NCBI GenBank assembly: GCA_021831565.1 | Contig: JAKBMM010000018.1 | Location: forward strand, 1-46,670 | Direction of reading: 5' to 3' | Length of the DNA stretch: 46,670 nt | Source: Planctomycetota bacterium | Lineage (GTDB): Bacteria > Planctomycetota > Phycisphaerae > WQYP01 | Position numbers and translations under genes: made by a program | Shown here: piece after piece, positions 29,102 to 37,201 of the stretch | Layout of the letters: each line of letters begins with the position of its first letter | Position numbering within the stretch: position 1 is the first letter of the stretch | Notes under the pieces: generated by a model | Told to the model about the DNA's origin: nothing | What the model saw: the letters and a program-made list of their open reading frames with translations, nothing else | Databases searched by the model: none

Positions 29102-30112
29102 ATGTTCAAATACATCTTACGCCGTCTGCTGCTGATGATTCCCACGCTTCTGGGCATGACTTTTCTTCTTTTTGCCGTGGTGCGCTTTGCCCCGGGGCTG
29201 ACCACCGCCGGCGGACAGTTCGCCGCAGGCGTGATGAAGTCCCGGCAGGCGCAACGGCGGCAGGAGCAATTCATCGCCCGGCGCCTGCACCTGGTTGGTA
29301 AGAACGGTCGGCCCATTGCGCTGCCGATGCAGTATCTATTGTGGCTTCGCAGTACATGCGAAGGGCATTTCGGCACTTCGCTGGAGTACAACGAGCCGGT
29401 GCTCAAACTCATCGCCCAGCGGTTGCCGGTGACGCTTACTTACAACCTTATTTCCCTGCTGCTTGTGTATATCATCGCCATACCCGGCGGCATGTTGGCC
29501 GCGGTCAAACGCGGCGGCTGGTTTGACCGCGGGTTCGGAATATTCACGCTGGCTCTGTATTCGCTGCCGGTCATCCTGGTCGGCTCCCTGCTGCTGGGAT
29601 TTCTGGCCAATCCCCAATACCTCAAATGGTTCCCCTCCGCCGGCCTGCACGCCACCAATACGCAAAACATGACCTACTTTCAGTATCTGGGCGATTATCT
29701 TTATCACATTACCTTACCGGTGGCCTGCCTTACCTACGGCGGTTTTGCTTACCTGGTCAAGCAGGTTCGTGGTTCCATGCTGGAAAATATGCGGCAGGAT
29801 TTTGTCCGCACCGCCCGGGCCAAAGGACTTAAAGATTCGACTGTGCTGATCCGGCACGTTTTCCGCAACAGCCTGCTGCCGTTGATCACCATTTCCGCCG
29901 GCATTCTCCCGGGCCTGCTGGGGGGATCGGTCGTCGTCGAGCAGATTTTTTCAATCAAGGGGATGGGGGCGCTGGCTTATTCGGCCACCTATTCCCGCGA
30001 CCTTCCGGTTATTCAGACCATCGCCCTGATTGGCGGCGTGATTACCCTGCTCTCGTATTTGATTACCGATTTATGTTACACCATTGCCGATCCGCGGGTG
30101 TCCTATGACTAG
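29102..30112 (+). CDS. Oligopeptide ABC transporter permease, DppB/OppB type
   Basis: 336 residues. The N-terminus MFKYILRRLLLMIPTLLGMT and a first periplasmic domain of ~100 residues are characteristic of DppB. The cytoplasmic loop TARAKGLKDSTVLIRHVFRN is the EAA-type motif contacting the ATPase. LPLITISAGILPGLLGGSVVVEQIFSIKGMG is the family C-terminal block. ATG at 29102 was chosen because the protein family begins there; the upstream in-frame ATG at 29033 adds residues without family features. The first loop carries an insert around SRQAQRRQEQFIARRLHL. The next permease gene overlaps its end by 8 nt. Confidence 0.92.
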   Translation: MFKYILRRLLLMIPTLLGMTFLLFAVVRFAPGLTTAGGQFAAGVMKSRQAQRRQEQFIARRLHLVGKNGRPIALPMQYLLWLRSTCEGHFGTSLEYNEPVLKLIAQRLPVTLTYNLISLLLVYIIAIPGGMLAAVKRGGWFDRGFGIFTLALYSLPVILVGSLLLGFLANPQYLKWFPSAGLHATNTQNMTYFQYLGDYLYHITLPVACLTYGGFAYLVKQVRGSMLENMRQDFVRTARAKGLKDSTVLIRHVFRNSLLPLITISAGILPGLLGGSVVVEQIFSIKGMGALAYSATYSRDLPVIQTIALIGGVITLLSYLITDLCYTIADPRVSYD

Positions 30113-31355
30113 GCCGCAAAACGTATCCGACCTTGCCGTCCCGGATCGACTTGTCGGTCCGGCACGTTCCTGGTGGCAAATTGTCATGGGCCGGGTTCTT
30201 ACGCCCCTGCTGGTACGGTTCGCCGCCGTTTATATTCTGCTGGTGGCGCTCACGGCGGTGTTCGTGCCGTTTCTGGCCAACAGTCACCCCTATACCATCG
30301 TCATACTTGCTCATAACGGCCGGCCCGCCGAGCGCGAATTTCCCCTCTTTCGCACCCTTACGCGACTTGATCTGATCCTGCTGGCCGTGTTCGCCGCCGC
30401 GTTCATTTACGGTATGGTTCATTGGCGGACGCGCCGATGGTGCGACTTGCCGCGCCGCCGCCGCGTGCGGTGGCGCTGGCTGGGCTTGTTGGCGGCGCTG
30501 GCCGTCATCGCCTCGATTCTTATCGCCATCTTCCGGCACAATGTGCTCGATGTGCGCAACTACCGGCGGATGGTCCGCCAGGGACGGGCCGCAGACGCCA
30601 TCTTCGCTCCCATCCGTTGGGGCTACGCCGGCATGGAGCCGCTGCGCAAAAATCTCATCAACCAGCGGCCTTCGCGCGCGCACTGGCTGGGAACCGACGG
30701 CGACGGCCGCGATGTGCTTTCCCGTTTGCTCTGGTCCTCTCGCATCGCCATGGGCGTCGGGTTTGTCAGTCAATTGATTGCGTTGTCGATCGGTCTGCTG
30801 TTCGGTTCGCTCACGGGTTATTTTTCCGGCATCGTGGACTTGCTGTCCATGCGCTTCGTCGAAATTGTCGAATCGATCCCCACGTTTTTTCTGATCCTCA
30901 CCTTTGTGGCCATTTATGGCCGCGACATTTTTATGATTATGGTGATCATCGGCATCACGGGCTGGACGGGTTATGCCCGTTTTATCCGCGCCGAATTTCT
31001 GCGCATCCGCCGGCTTGATTACGTCGCCGCGGCCCACGCCGCCGGCCTGCCGCTTTGGCGCGTCCTCTTCCGCCACATGCTGCCCAATGGGCTTACGCCC
31101 GTGCTGGTTTCGGCGAGTTTCGGTTTTGCTGGGGCGGTTACCATTGAAGCCACTTTGAGCTTCCTGGGCGTCGGCGTTCCGCCACCGACACCCTCCTGGG
31201 GCAATATGCTCAATGCCGCCGGTAATCCGACCACGGTGTTTCGCTGGTGGCAGGCGCTGCCGCCGGGCTTGCTCCTGTTTATCACGGTGCTGGCGTTTAA
31301 TATCATCGGCGAATCGCTGCGCGACGCGCTGGATCCCAAACTTGCCGTCGACTAG
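30105..31355 (+). CDS. Oligopeptide ABC transporter permease, DppC/OppC type (copy 2)
   Basis: 416 residues, longer than most OppC proteins. Two hydrophobic segments in the N-terminal ~160 residues are separated by a basic stretch (WRTRRWCDLPRRRRVRWRW). The permease core follows: HWLGTDGDGRDVLSRLLW, the EAA-like AAAHAAGLPLWRVLFRHMLPN, and SFLGVGVPPPTPSWGN. Its ATG overlaps the DppB stop by 8 nt. The extra N-terminal region resembles the extended C-type permeases of YejE-like systems, but I cannot confirm that. No ATPase gene follows; the next DNA is a truncated mobile element 11 bp after the stop. Confidence 0.9.
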   Translation: MTRPQNVSDLAVPDRLVGPARSWWQIVMGRVLTPLLVRFAAVYILLVALTAVFVPFLANSHPYTIVILAHNGRPAEREFPLFRTLTRLDLILLAVFAAAFIYGMVHWRTRRWCDLPRRRRVRWRWLGLLAALAVIASILIAIFRHNVLDVRNYRRMVRQGRAADAIFAPIRWGYAGMEPLRKNLINQRPSRAHWLGTDGDGRDVLSRLLWSSRIAMGVGFVSQLIALSIGLLFGSLTGYFSGIVDLLSMRFVEIVESIPTFFLILTFVAIYGRDIFMIMVIIGITGWTGYARFIRAEFLRIRRLDYVAAAHAAGLPLWRVLFRHMLPNGLTPVLVSASFGFAGAVTIEATLSFLGVGVPPPTPSWGNMLNAAGNPTTVFRWWQALPPGLLLFITVLAFNIIGESLRDALDPKLAVD

Positions 31356-31366
31356 GACACAAAAAG

Positions 31367-31533
31367 GGAGGACTACCTTGCGTTCACCAACCTTGCTGGT
31401 GGCGGCCCAAGAGCGTGCCGCGGTGGAGGTATTTGCATTTTGCCTGATGCCCAACCATTGGCATTTGCTGCTTCGTCCCCAGGGGGGATGGGACTTGGCG
31501 GCATGATGGAAAAGGTGGATGTCACCTTTTGCG
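31367..31533 (+). mobile_element. Truncated copy (A) of the hairpin-ended RAYT-fragment element
   Basis: The right ~165 bp of the element seen complete at 34866-35187. It begins at the GGAGGACTACC position of the RAYT fragment and encodes, in one frame, LLVAAQERAAVEVFAFCLM and PNHWHLLLRPQ with the HUH motif HWH. It ends with the right terminal repeat (AAAGGTGGATGTCACCTTTT, 31511-31530). The left half and left terminal repeat are missing. It starts 11 bp after the permease stop. Confidence 0.8.
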
Positions 31534-31885
31534 TGTTGAGGTATATAAGGAACTTAATCACTGGCCGGTTTTGCCCCGCCCCTCCCTGGCCGGTTTTCAC
31601 CTGCCCGCTGACAGCAATGTGCGGCTTGATGTGGCGCGGGTAGTGATGGCCGCCCGTATCGCGGAACGCAGGGCACTTTTTTTTCAGGAGTATAATCGAG
31701 TAAATGGTGGTCATAAGAAAATCGTAACCGCTCACGGGCTAAAAGTGAGCAAAAAAAGGGAATTTTGCATGATAATGTCAAAAACGGTCCACAATCAAAA
31801 TGGCCTTGCGGGCGATGGAACCCCTCGATCAATTTTCCAAAGAAAAGCACTATTTCCACCCCGTGGACGGTTGCGGAGATTCCTT
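31534..31885. other. Unassigned sequence upstream of the GH99-like gene
   Basis: About 350 bp with an open frame continuous with the downstream gene, encoding among others HWPVLPRPSLAGFHLPADS and IAERRALFFQEYN. The composition is mixed, with AT-rich patches near 31700-31790. A near-direct repeat of TGGCCGGTTTT occurs at about 31561 and 31608. I recognise no protein family. It may be leftover DNA from element insertion or an old gene end. A promoter for the GH99-like gene must lie here, but none is convincing. Confidence 0.35.
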
Positions 31886-33007
31886 ATGCAGTATTCACTG
31901 CGCGATTTTACCTTGGGATGGACGCTTTTCCTGGGCCTGGTGGCCGGTTCCATAAACGCAGACGCACATCCCCGACCGGCTGTCATAGTAGGCGCGTACT
32001 ATTTTGACGGCTGGAACCACCAAACGGCTTATTATCACCTCACGAAGCTGCTGACAACCCGCTTTGCCTACCGCAAGCCTATATGGGGTTGGTACGACAA
32101 CACGGAAGCGATCATGCGCGAGCAAATTAACCTCTGCGCCGATCATGATATCGCCTTTTGGGCGTTCGATTGGTACTACAAGACCGTCGCCAACAATAAC
32201 GCTCTGCATCTGTATCTAAAGGCCTCCAACCACAACCGCTTGAAGTTCTGCCTGAATATATGCAGCTCTATTACCCCCACGGAATGGAAAAACTGCTCGC
32301 GCCGGTTACTGGTTTATTTTAAGCAGCCGACTTACCTGCGGCAGCATGGGCAACCGCTGCTGATTGTTTATGATCCTGGGAGGTTGCTCCGCAGCTTCGG
32401 CGGCGTTGCGGCCATGCGTAGCGCATTCGGGCGATTACAGGCTAAAGCCGAAAAGGCGGGCATTCATGGCATTCAAATCGCCGCCTGCACCGGGCCTGGG
32501 CACCTGAATAGATTTGTCAGAGCGGGTTACACCCTCCTGACAAGCTACAACTATCGTCCCACGTTCAATGTGCTTCACAGCAAACCCGAACCCTATTCGG
32601 CTCTGATGGCCTACAGCCGAAAGATTTTTGACAAGTTCGTCGGGGCTCCGCTGCCGTACATTCCGGTAATTACCACCGGTTGGGACTGGCGGCCATGGAA
32701 TCTCCACCACCGGCCTTCAACCTGGTTTATCCGCACGCCCCGCGATGTGGAGCGGTTCGTGCGGATGGGCGTTAGGTGGATTTATCACTATTACTACAAC
32801 AAGGGGCCGGCCCGGCATCTGCTCCTGCTTTACGCCTGGAATGAAAACGGCGAGGGTGGTTGGCTGACACCGACCGCAATAAGGGGGGACGCCTACCTTG
32901 ACGCCGTGCAGCGGGCGGTAGCCGCACCGCCCAATGAAGCTGTAGGCGGATCGCCTGCCTACTATGGCAGGGCCGGTGCCCGGCCGCCCGCAAAGTCCGC
33001 GAACTGA
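31886..33007 (+). CDS. Secreted GH99/WbsX-like glycoside hydrolase family protein
   Basis: 373 residues. A signal peptide is present (MQYSLRDFTLGWTLFLGLVA, cleavage near ADA-HP). The mature part begins VIVGAYYFDGWN and continues with WGWYDNTEAIMREQINLCAD, IAFWAFDWYYK, LKFCLNIC and the near-terminal LLLLYAWNENGEGGW, matching the glycosyltransferase WbsX / GH99-like barrel proteins. Known GH99 members cleave alpha-mannosides, but this wider family has few tested functions. ATG at 31886 has GGAG 9 nt upstream. The open frame continues upstream to 31529, but those residues precede the signal peptide and are rejected. Truncated element A lies upstream and element B follows. Confidence 0.8.
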   Translation: MQYSLRDFTLGWTLFLGLVAGSINADAHPRPAVIVGAYYFDGWNHQTAYYHLTKLLTTRFAYRKPIWGWYDNTEAIMREQINLCADHDIAFWAFDWYYKTVANNNALHLYLKASNHNRLKFCLNICSSITPTEWKNCSRRLLVYFKQPTYLRQHGQPLLIVYDPGRLLRSFGGVAAMRSAFGRLQAKAEKAGIHGIQIAACTGPGHLNRFVRAGYTLLTSYNYRPTFNVLHSKPEPYSALMAYSRKIFDKFVGAPLPYIPVITTGWDWRPWNLHHRPSTWFIRTPRDVERFVRMGVRWIYHYYYNKGPARHLLLLYAWNENGEGGWLTPTAIRGDAYLDAVQRAVAAPPNEAVGGSPAYYGRAGARPPAKSAN

Positions 33008-33044
33008 CGTGGAAAAGGGTACTCAATCGCGACGTTTTGCGCGC

Positions 33045-33380
33045 ACACGAAAAGGTGACATCCAACACGAAAAGGTGACATCCACCTTTATTGACATTTG
33101 GCGAGGCTGGAAATAGGCTGTTGGCCTATGCCGAGAACCGCACGGGCCGCTTTGGGCGGCGTGATGTATCATCTGCTCAACCGCGGGAATGGGCTCAGGC
33201 GCGTTTTCCGCAAGCCGGAGGACTACCTGGTGTTCACCAACCTTGCTGGTGGCGGCCCAAGAGCGTGCCGCGGTGGAGGTATTTGCATTTTGCCTGATGC
33301 CCAACCATTGGCATTTGCTGCTTCGTCCCCAGGGGGATGGGGACTTGGCGGCATGATGGAAAAGGTCACTTTTTCGCGTC
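33045..33380 (+). mobile_element. Copy B of the hairpin-ended RAYT-fragment element
   Basis: 336 bp. The left terminal repeat CGAAAAGGTGACATCCACCT starts at 33068 and is preceded by a perfect tandem duplication of 20 bp (33045-33064 and 33065-33084). A RAYT-like fragment follows. The right terminal repeat (about 33359-33380) has lost six bases (GGATGT) relative to copies A and C. Each terminal repeat can fold on itself (AAAGGTG-ACATC-CACCTTT). It lies between the GH99-like gene and the first beta-helix gene. Confidence 0.85.
33128..33356 (+). pseudogene. REP-associated tyrosine transposase (Y1/HUH) fragment, frameshifted, copy B
   Basis: It starts MPRTARAALGGVMYHLLNRG and NGLRRVFRKPEDYLVFTN, the standard N-terminus of RAYT/IS200-like Y1 transposases. 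A one-base frameshift near 33240 then moves the family sequence into the next frame (LLVAAQERAAVEVFAFCLM, PNHWHLLLRPQ). It stops after about 75 codons in all, before the helix that would carry the catalytic tyrosine. The HUH histidines remain. It is non-functional as written. The same frameshift is in copy C. Confidence 0.75.
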
Positions 33381-33398
33381 ACCGCCTCGGCGACCGGG

Positions 33399-33418
33399 TA
33401 AATTTTATTTGGAGAACG
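33399..33418 (+). promoter_or_regulatory. Conserved leader with ribosome site, upstream of the beta-helix gene
   Basis: TAAATTTTATTTGGAGAACG lies directly upstream of the ATG at 33423 and is repeated with one change at 37177-37196 before the paralogous truncated gene. It contains the GGAG ribosome site and an AT-rich block that may hold a -10 element. Confidence 0.5.
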
Positions 33419-33422
33419 CTGT

Positions 33423-34853
33423 ATGTCGGAAGAGAACCGGAATCCCAACAAACAGACAATTTCGCCTGAGTCTACTCATCCCGGCGCGCCGGGACGAATT
33501 TTTGATCGGCGGCATTTTCTGGGCGGTGCGGCGTTGGCGGGCTTGGCTGCGGCGACCGCCGGTGGCACTGGCCTCGCAAGGGCGACCGAACCCAATGCGT
33601 TGGAACATGGCCCTTCAACGGAACACAACTTGGATAACGCCCTGAGTGTGCGTTCATTCGGTGCCCGCGGCGATGGCAAGACCGATGATACCGCCGCAAT
33701 TCAAAAAGCGTTGGATACCGCCGGGCGGCAGCGTGGCAACTTGGTGCTACTGCCGCGCGGTGATTATCTGGTGCGGGGATATTTGCATGTGCCGAAGGAT
33801 GTTACACTGCAAGGCGTGTTTCGTGCTCCCCACTCGCGGGTGTGGAAATACCCGTCGGTGGGTTCGCAAATTTGGGGTAGTTGTCTGTTGGCGATGGGCG
33901 GAAAGGGGAAGCCCGACGGGACGCCGCTGATTTCGTTGGATGAAAATGGCACACTTTATGGTCTGACCATTTTCTATCCGGAGCAGACCTGTCCCGATCC
34001 GCCTGTGGAATACCCATGGACCGTACGCCAACTTCAGACCGGTGCGGCGATCGTGAATGTGCTGCTCCAGAATCCATGGCAGGGGGTGGATTTCGGCACG
34101 GTCACAGGCGGGCGGCACTATATCCGCGGCCTGTACGGCCAGCCGCTTAAAACGGGGTTGTTCATCTCTCGTTGTTATGACGTCGGCCGCGTGGAGGATG
34201 TGCATTTCTGGCCGTTTTGGAAAAACGATCAGGACACCATGGCGTTTACCTCCAGGGAAGCCACGGCATTCCTCATTTCACGTACCGATTGGCAGTATAT
34301 GTTTAACTGCTTTGCGATCTGTCATAAAATCGGCTATCACTTTGTGCATACGCCAAGCGGCGATCCCAATGTGGTGCTTACACAGTGTGGTTCGGATGAA
34401 GGGGCACCGGGTACAACATCAACTTCCGTGCGCGTGGATGGCTGCCAGTCGTGGGCGGGAATTTCCTTCTTAAATGGCCAGTTTGGTGGGACGGTTCAAG
34501 TGGGAAACACAAACGAAGGCCCAGTGAAGTTTACGAGTTGCGGCTTCTGGGGTAATGACCTTGATTCCGTCGCCGTGCTGGCGGGTTCCGGTCTGACCAC
34601 CTTCATTGGCTGTCATTTTGCCTCATGGGCGCAGCGGAATAAGAAGGCACCGGCCATCGCGCTACGCCGCGGCAGGCTGACGGTTGACGGATGTGAATTT
34701 CAGAAGAGTAGGCGGCATATCGCGCTAAACCATATCGCGCTGGACAAAGGTGCATCTGCCGCAGTGATCATGGGGAACCATTTTCACGGCCCGGCCCGCA
34801 TCAGTAACCAGATCGGCAGCCGGGCGTCGATCGCCACAAACGCCACCAATTAA
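33423..34853 (+). CDS. Tat-exported pectate-lyase-3-like beta-helix protein
   Basis: 476 residues. The N-terminus carries a twin-arginine signal (FDRRHFLGGAALAGLAAATA). The mature part starts VRSFGARGDGKTDDTAAIQKAL, the signature of the Pectate_lyase_3 / GH55-like right-handed beta-helix superfamily, followed by LLPRGDYLVRGYLHVPKDVT. Family members are lyases, hydrolases or non-catalytic polysaccharide binders; catalytic residues cannot be assigned here. The ribosome site GGAG is in a leader shared with the paralogue at 37202. Elements B and C flank the gene. It likely acts on a polysaccharide outside the cytoplasm. Confidence 0.85.
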   Translation: MSEENRNPNKQTISPESTHPGAPGRIFDRRHFLGGAALAGLAAATAGGTGLARATEPNALEHGPSTEHNLDNALSVRSFGARGDGKTDDTAAIQKALDTAGRQRGNLVLLPRGDYLVRGYLHVPKDVTLQGVFRAPHSRVWKYPSVGSQIWGSCLLAMGGKGKPDGTPLISLDENGTLYGLTIFYPEQTCPDPPVEYPWTVRQLQTGAAIVNVLLQNPWQGVDFGTVTGGRHYIRGLYGQPLKTGLFISRCYDVGRVEDVHFWPFWKNDQDTMAFTSREATAFLISRTDWQYMFNCFAICHKIGYHFVHTPSGDPNVVLTQCGSDEGAPGTTSTSVRVDGCQSWAGISFLNGQFGGTVQVGNTNEGPVKFTSCGFWGNDLDSVAVLAGSGLTTFIGCHFASWAQRNKKAPAIALRRGRLTVDGCEFQKSRRHIALNHIALDKGASAAVIMGNHFHGPARISNQIGSRASIATNATN

Positions 34854-34865
34854 ATTTTATAGAAC

Positions 34866-35187
34866 ACACGAAAAGGTGACATCCACCTTTATTGACATTA
34901 GGCGAGGCTGGAAATAGGTTATTGGCTTATGCCGAGAACCGCACGGGCCGCTTTGGGCGGCGCGGTGTATCATGTGCTCAACCGCGGGAATGGGCTCAGA
35001 CGCGTTTTTCGCAAGGCAGGGGACTACCTGGCGTTCACCAACCTTGCTGGTGGCGGCCCAAGAGCGTGCCGCGGTGGAGGTATTTGCATTTTGCCTGATG
35101 CCCAACCATTGGCATTTGCTGCTTCGTCCCCAGGGGGATGGGGACGAAGCAGCATGATGGAAAAGGTGGATGTCACCTTTTCGCGTC
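34866..35187 (+). mobile_element. Copy C, most complete copy of the hairpin-ended RAYT-fragment element
   Basis: About 320 bp. The left terminal repeat begins CGAAAAGGTGACATCCACCT at 34869, and its exact inverse of 22 bp is at 35162-35183. Inside is the broken RAYT fragment (34929-35157). Over the shared length it is nearly identical to copy B. No clear target-site duplication is visible. A prepilin-like gene remnant starts at its right edge. Confidence 0.88.
34929..35157 (+). pseudogene. REP-associated tyrosine transposase (Y1/HUH) fragment, frameshifted, copy C
   Basis: It starts MPRTARAALGGAVYHVLNRG and carries the same single-base frameshift after DYLAFTN as copy B. The second frame keeps PNHWHLLLRPQ and stops at the same TGA. 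The catalytic tyrosine region is absent. Shared lesions show the copies derive from an already broken parent. Confidence 0.75.
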
Positions 35188-35189
35188 CC

Positions 35190-35550
35190 CAAGGATGCCG
35201 CCGCCGAGAGGCACCATGAATTTTGAAACCATGGGGCCTTTGGTTTACGTCAACCCCGACCCGGGCCACGAGCCGGTACTGAATCCTCAATCCAGCCCGG
35301 GGTCGATTCTGGTAACGGATAACGCCTTATTTCGAGACATCAGCGGTACAACCGGTTTCACGGGCATCTTTGGCCCGTCGTTTGCCCCCACCAGTGCCGG
35401 TTCTGTAGATTCCAACCAGTGGATGGTTCCATGGGCAACTTCTTGCCCGCCGGTGAGCATGAAATGTACAATGACGGTTCCGTACGGTGGGTGCCGATAT
35501 CCAAAATAAAGGTGCGCTGTGGCGAGTTCAACATGTTTTTCGGCTGGTAA
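35190..35550 (+). pseudogene. 3' remnant of a prepilin-like (H-x-DG tail) protein gene
   Basis: One frame reads VYVNPDPGHEPVLNPQSSPG and SILVTDNALFRDI. After a frameshift near 35420 the next frame reads NFLPAGEHEMYNDGSVRWVP and ends FNMFFGW-stop at 35550. The HEMYNDGSVRWV tail resembles the H-X9-DG C-terminus of planctomycete prepilin-like proteins. The N-terminal methylation signal is missing; the fragment begins right after element C. It is probably an old gene truncated at the element edge and since frameshifted. The protein family call is moderate. Confidence 0.5.
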
Positions 35551-35648
35551 GGATACGGGATTGAAGCCGGTGGTTTATCTTGGGGGCGGAAGCGGGATAA
35601 GGTGTTCTTAGTGTTTGGCTTTTTTTGGCAATGAGAAAAAGGAAATTG

Positions 35649-37079
35649 ATGATGTCCAAATTTACCAATTTAGTATCGTTGGTAGTGATTGTAACATGCC
35701 TCCTCGTCGGTGCCAATTCCAGGAAAGTTGAAGCAGTCCCCGTTCACTTCTTTCGCGTGGCAAAAGTCCATGGCATCTGGTGGGTGATCAATCCGCAGGG
35801 GAAACGGATGCTGGTCAAGGGTGTCGAAGGAGTGCGTATATTGCCGCACATCGAAAGGCTGGAAGGGGTTTATGGTAAAGAGATGATTCCAACGTCACTG
35901 CTCATGCCGTGGCAGGGCTTCCACCGGTGCCGGCCGACATCCCTGTTATCACTGGTCATTCAGGCCCAGCGTTTGCTGTCTTGGAGGTTTAACAATGTCG
36001 GTCCGTTCTCGGACCCGCAGTGCGCCGGTGTTAAGTTTCATGGTCGGCAGTTATCGTTATCGGTGGTCTTGAATATCGGCGGTGATTACGCCGGGTCGCG
36101 GAACGAATCGTTCCCGGATGTGTTTAATCCAAACTTCGCGGTTTTCGCCGACAAGTTGTGCCAGAGGCGTTGTACGCCTTGGAAAAATGATCCGAACTTG
36201 CTCGGCTGGTTCAGCGATAATGAGTTGGCTTGGGGGCCGGGTTGGGCTGGTTCACTAACGCCGGACGGTCCGTTGTGGGCTTATCTAAACTTTCCGCCGG
36301 AGTCGTTCGGTCGTCAAGCCGCAGTGACGTTTCTAAGGAAATGCTACGGAAAAATCAGCGCTCTCGATCAGAAGTGGCATGCGAAATACAAATCGTGGCG
36401 AGCACTGGCCTTAGTGCCACACGTACCGGAACTTTTCACTTGGAGTCAGATGCAAACGGGGGCTGGAGCCCAATACTATAAGTATGATCGCATGTTCAAT
36501 GGTATGGTGGCGCGCCGCTATAGTCGCGTATGCCGCGATGCCATCAAAGCGGCGGATCCGAACCATCTGTATTTGGGGCAGAAGTTTCCGGGCTGGCCAG
36601 GGACTTTGGTGGTGGCGGCGGATGCGAAATATACCGATGTGATTTCGGTGGATCTTTATGCGACTGATCCAACACCTCTGCTGAAGAAGTTTGCCGCATT
36701 CGGCAAGCCGATCATCATTGCGGAGTTCTCCTTCCGGGCCAAAGACAGCGGCCTGCCGAACACCATAGGTGCCGGCCCGCTGGTTAATACGCAGACCCAG
36801 CGCGCGGCGGACGCCGTCCAGTATTTGCGCTATGCCTTGGCGGTGCCGCAGGTCATTGGCTACGTTTGGTGGGGATACATTGATGAGCCGCAGTGGGGGC
36901 GCTGGCCGACGCCGCTTTATACGAACGGTGAAAATTCCAACTATGGCTTGATTCGGCGAAATGGCACGGTCTACAAGCGCATGACACGGGCCTTCACAAA
37001 ATTCAATGCCGAAGCGGTCAGCATCCACGCGCACACTTCCGTAAAAGATATTGGCGTTCACCCAGGGGATAGGCAGTAA
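35649..37079 (+). CDS. Secreted agarase / GH42-like glycoside hydrolase
   Basis: 476 residues. The signal peptide is MMSKFTNLVSLVVIVTCLLV with cleavage near VEA. The barrel shows GWFSDNELAWG (Asn-Glu, likely acid/base) and PIIIAEFSFRA (likely nucleophile Glu), with IGYVWWGYIDEPQWG near the C-terminus. This arrangement fits clan GH-A enzymes such as beta-agarases or beta-galactosidases; the exact family is uncertain. AAAGGA lies upstream of ATG 35649; the alternative starts at 35625 or 35631 have no ribosome site. The region is visibly more AT-rich than the housekeeping genes, suggesting a different origin. It sits between a prepilin remnant and a truncated beta-helix gene. Confidence 0.78.
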   Translation: MMSKFTNLVSLVVIVTCLLVGANSRKVEAVPVHFFRVAKVHGIWWVINPQGKRMLVKGVEGVRILPHIERLEGVYGKEMIPTSLLMPWQGFHRCRPTSLLSLVIQAQRLLSWRFNNVGPFSDPQCAGVKFHGRQLSLSVVLNIGGDYAGSRNESFPDVFNPNFAVFADKLCQRRCTPWKNDPNLLGWFSDNELAWGPGWAGSLTPDGPLWAYLNFPPESFGRQAAVTFLRKCYGKISALDQKWHAKYKSWRALALVPHVPELFTWSQMQTGAGAQYYKYDRMFNGMVARRYSRVCRDAIKAADPNHLYLGQKFPGWPGTLVVAADAKYTDVISVDLYATDPTPLLKKFAAFGKPIIIAEFSFRAKDSGLPNTIGAGPLVNTQTQRAADAVQYLRYALAVPQVIGYVWWGYIDEPQWGRWPTPLYTNGENSNYGLIRRNGTVYKRMTRAFTKFNAEAVSIHAHTSVKDIGVHPGDRQ

Positions 37080-37159
37080 AAAAAGGCCGGGAAAATATCC
37101 CCCCGAAGATAATCTTGGCAACGTTGGCGTTTTGTCGGTAATACATGGACTCGGAAGTT

Positions 37160-37173
37160 CCGATAGCTATCGG
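37160..37173. promoter_or_regulatory. 14-bp palindrome upstream of the truncated beta-helix gene
   Basis: CCGATAGCTATCGG is a perfect palindrome 3 bp before the conserved leader (37177-37196). It could be an operator for a dimeric regulator or a dispersed short repeat. It is not present before the paralogue at 33423. Confidence 0.4.
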
Positions 37174-37176
37174 GAT

Positions 37177-37196
37177 TAAATTTTATATGGAGAACG
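37177..37196 (+). promoter_or_regulatory. Conserved leader with ribosome site, second copy
   Basis: TAAATTTTATATGGAGAACG differs at one position from 33399-33418. It contains the GGAG ribosome site for the ATG at 37202. The shared leader shows the two beta-helix genes were duplicated together with their 5' regions. Confidence 0.5.
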
Positions 37197-37201
37197 ATAT
37201 A

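Noticed and set aside
30063-31454. 463-codon open frame on the minus strand
   Set aside because: Antisense to the second DppC-type permease, rich in His/Gln/Arg as shadow frames are.
31529-31885. Upstream extension of the GH99-like open frame as part of the protein
   Set aside because: The residues precede a clear signal peptide at 31886 that has its own ribosome site. A signal peptide would not be internal.
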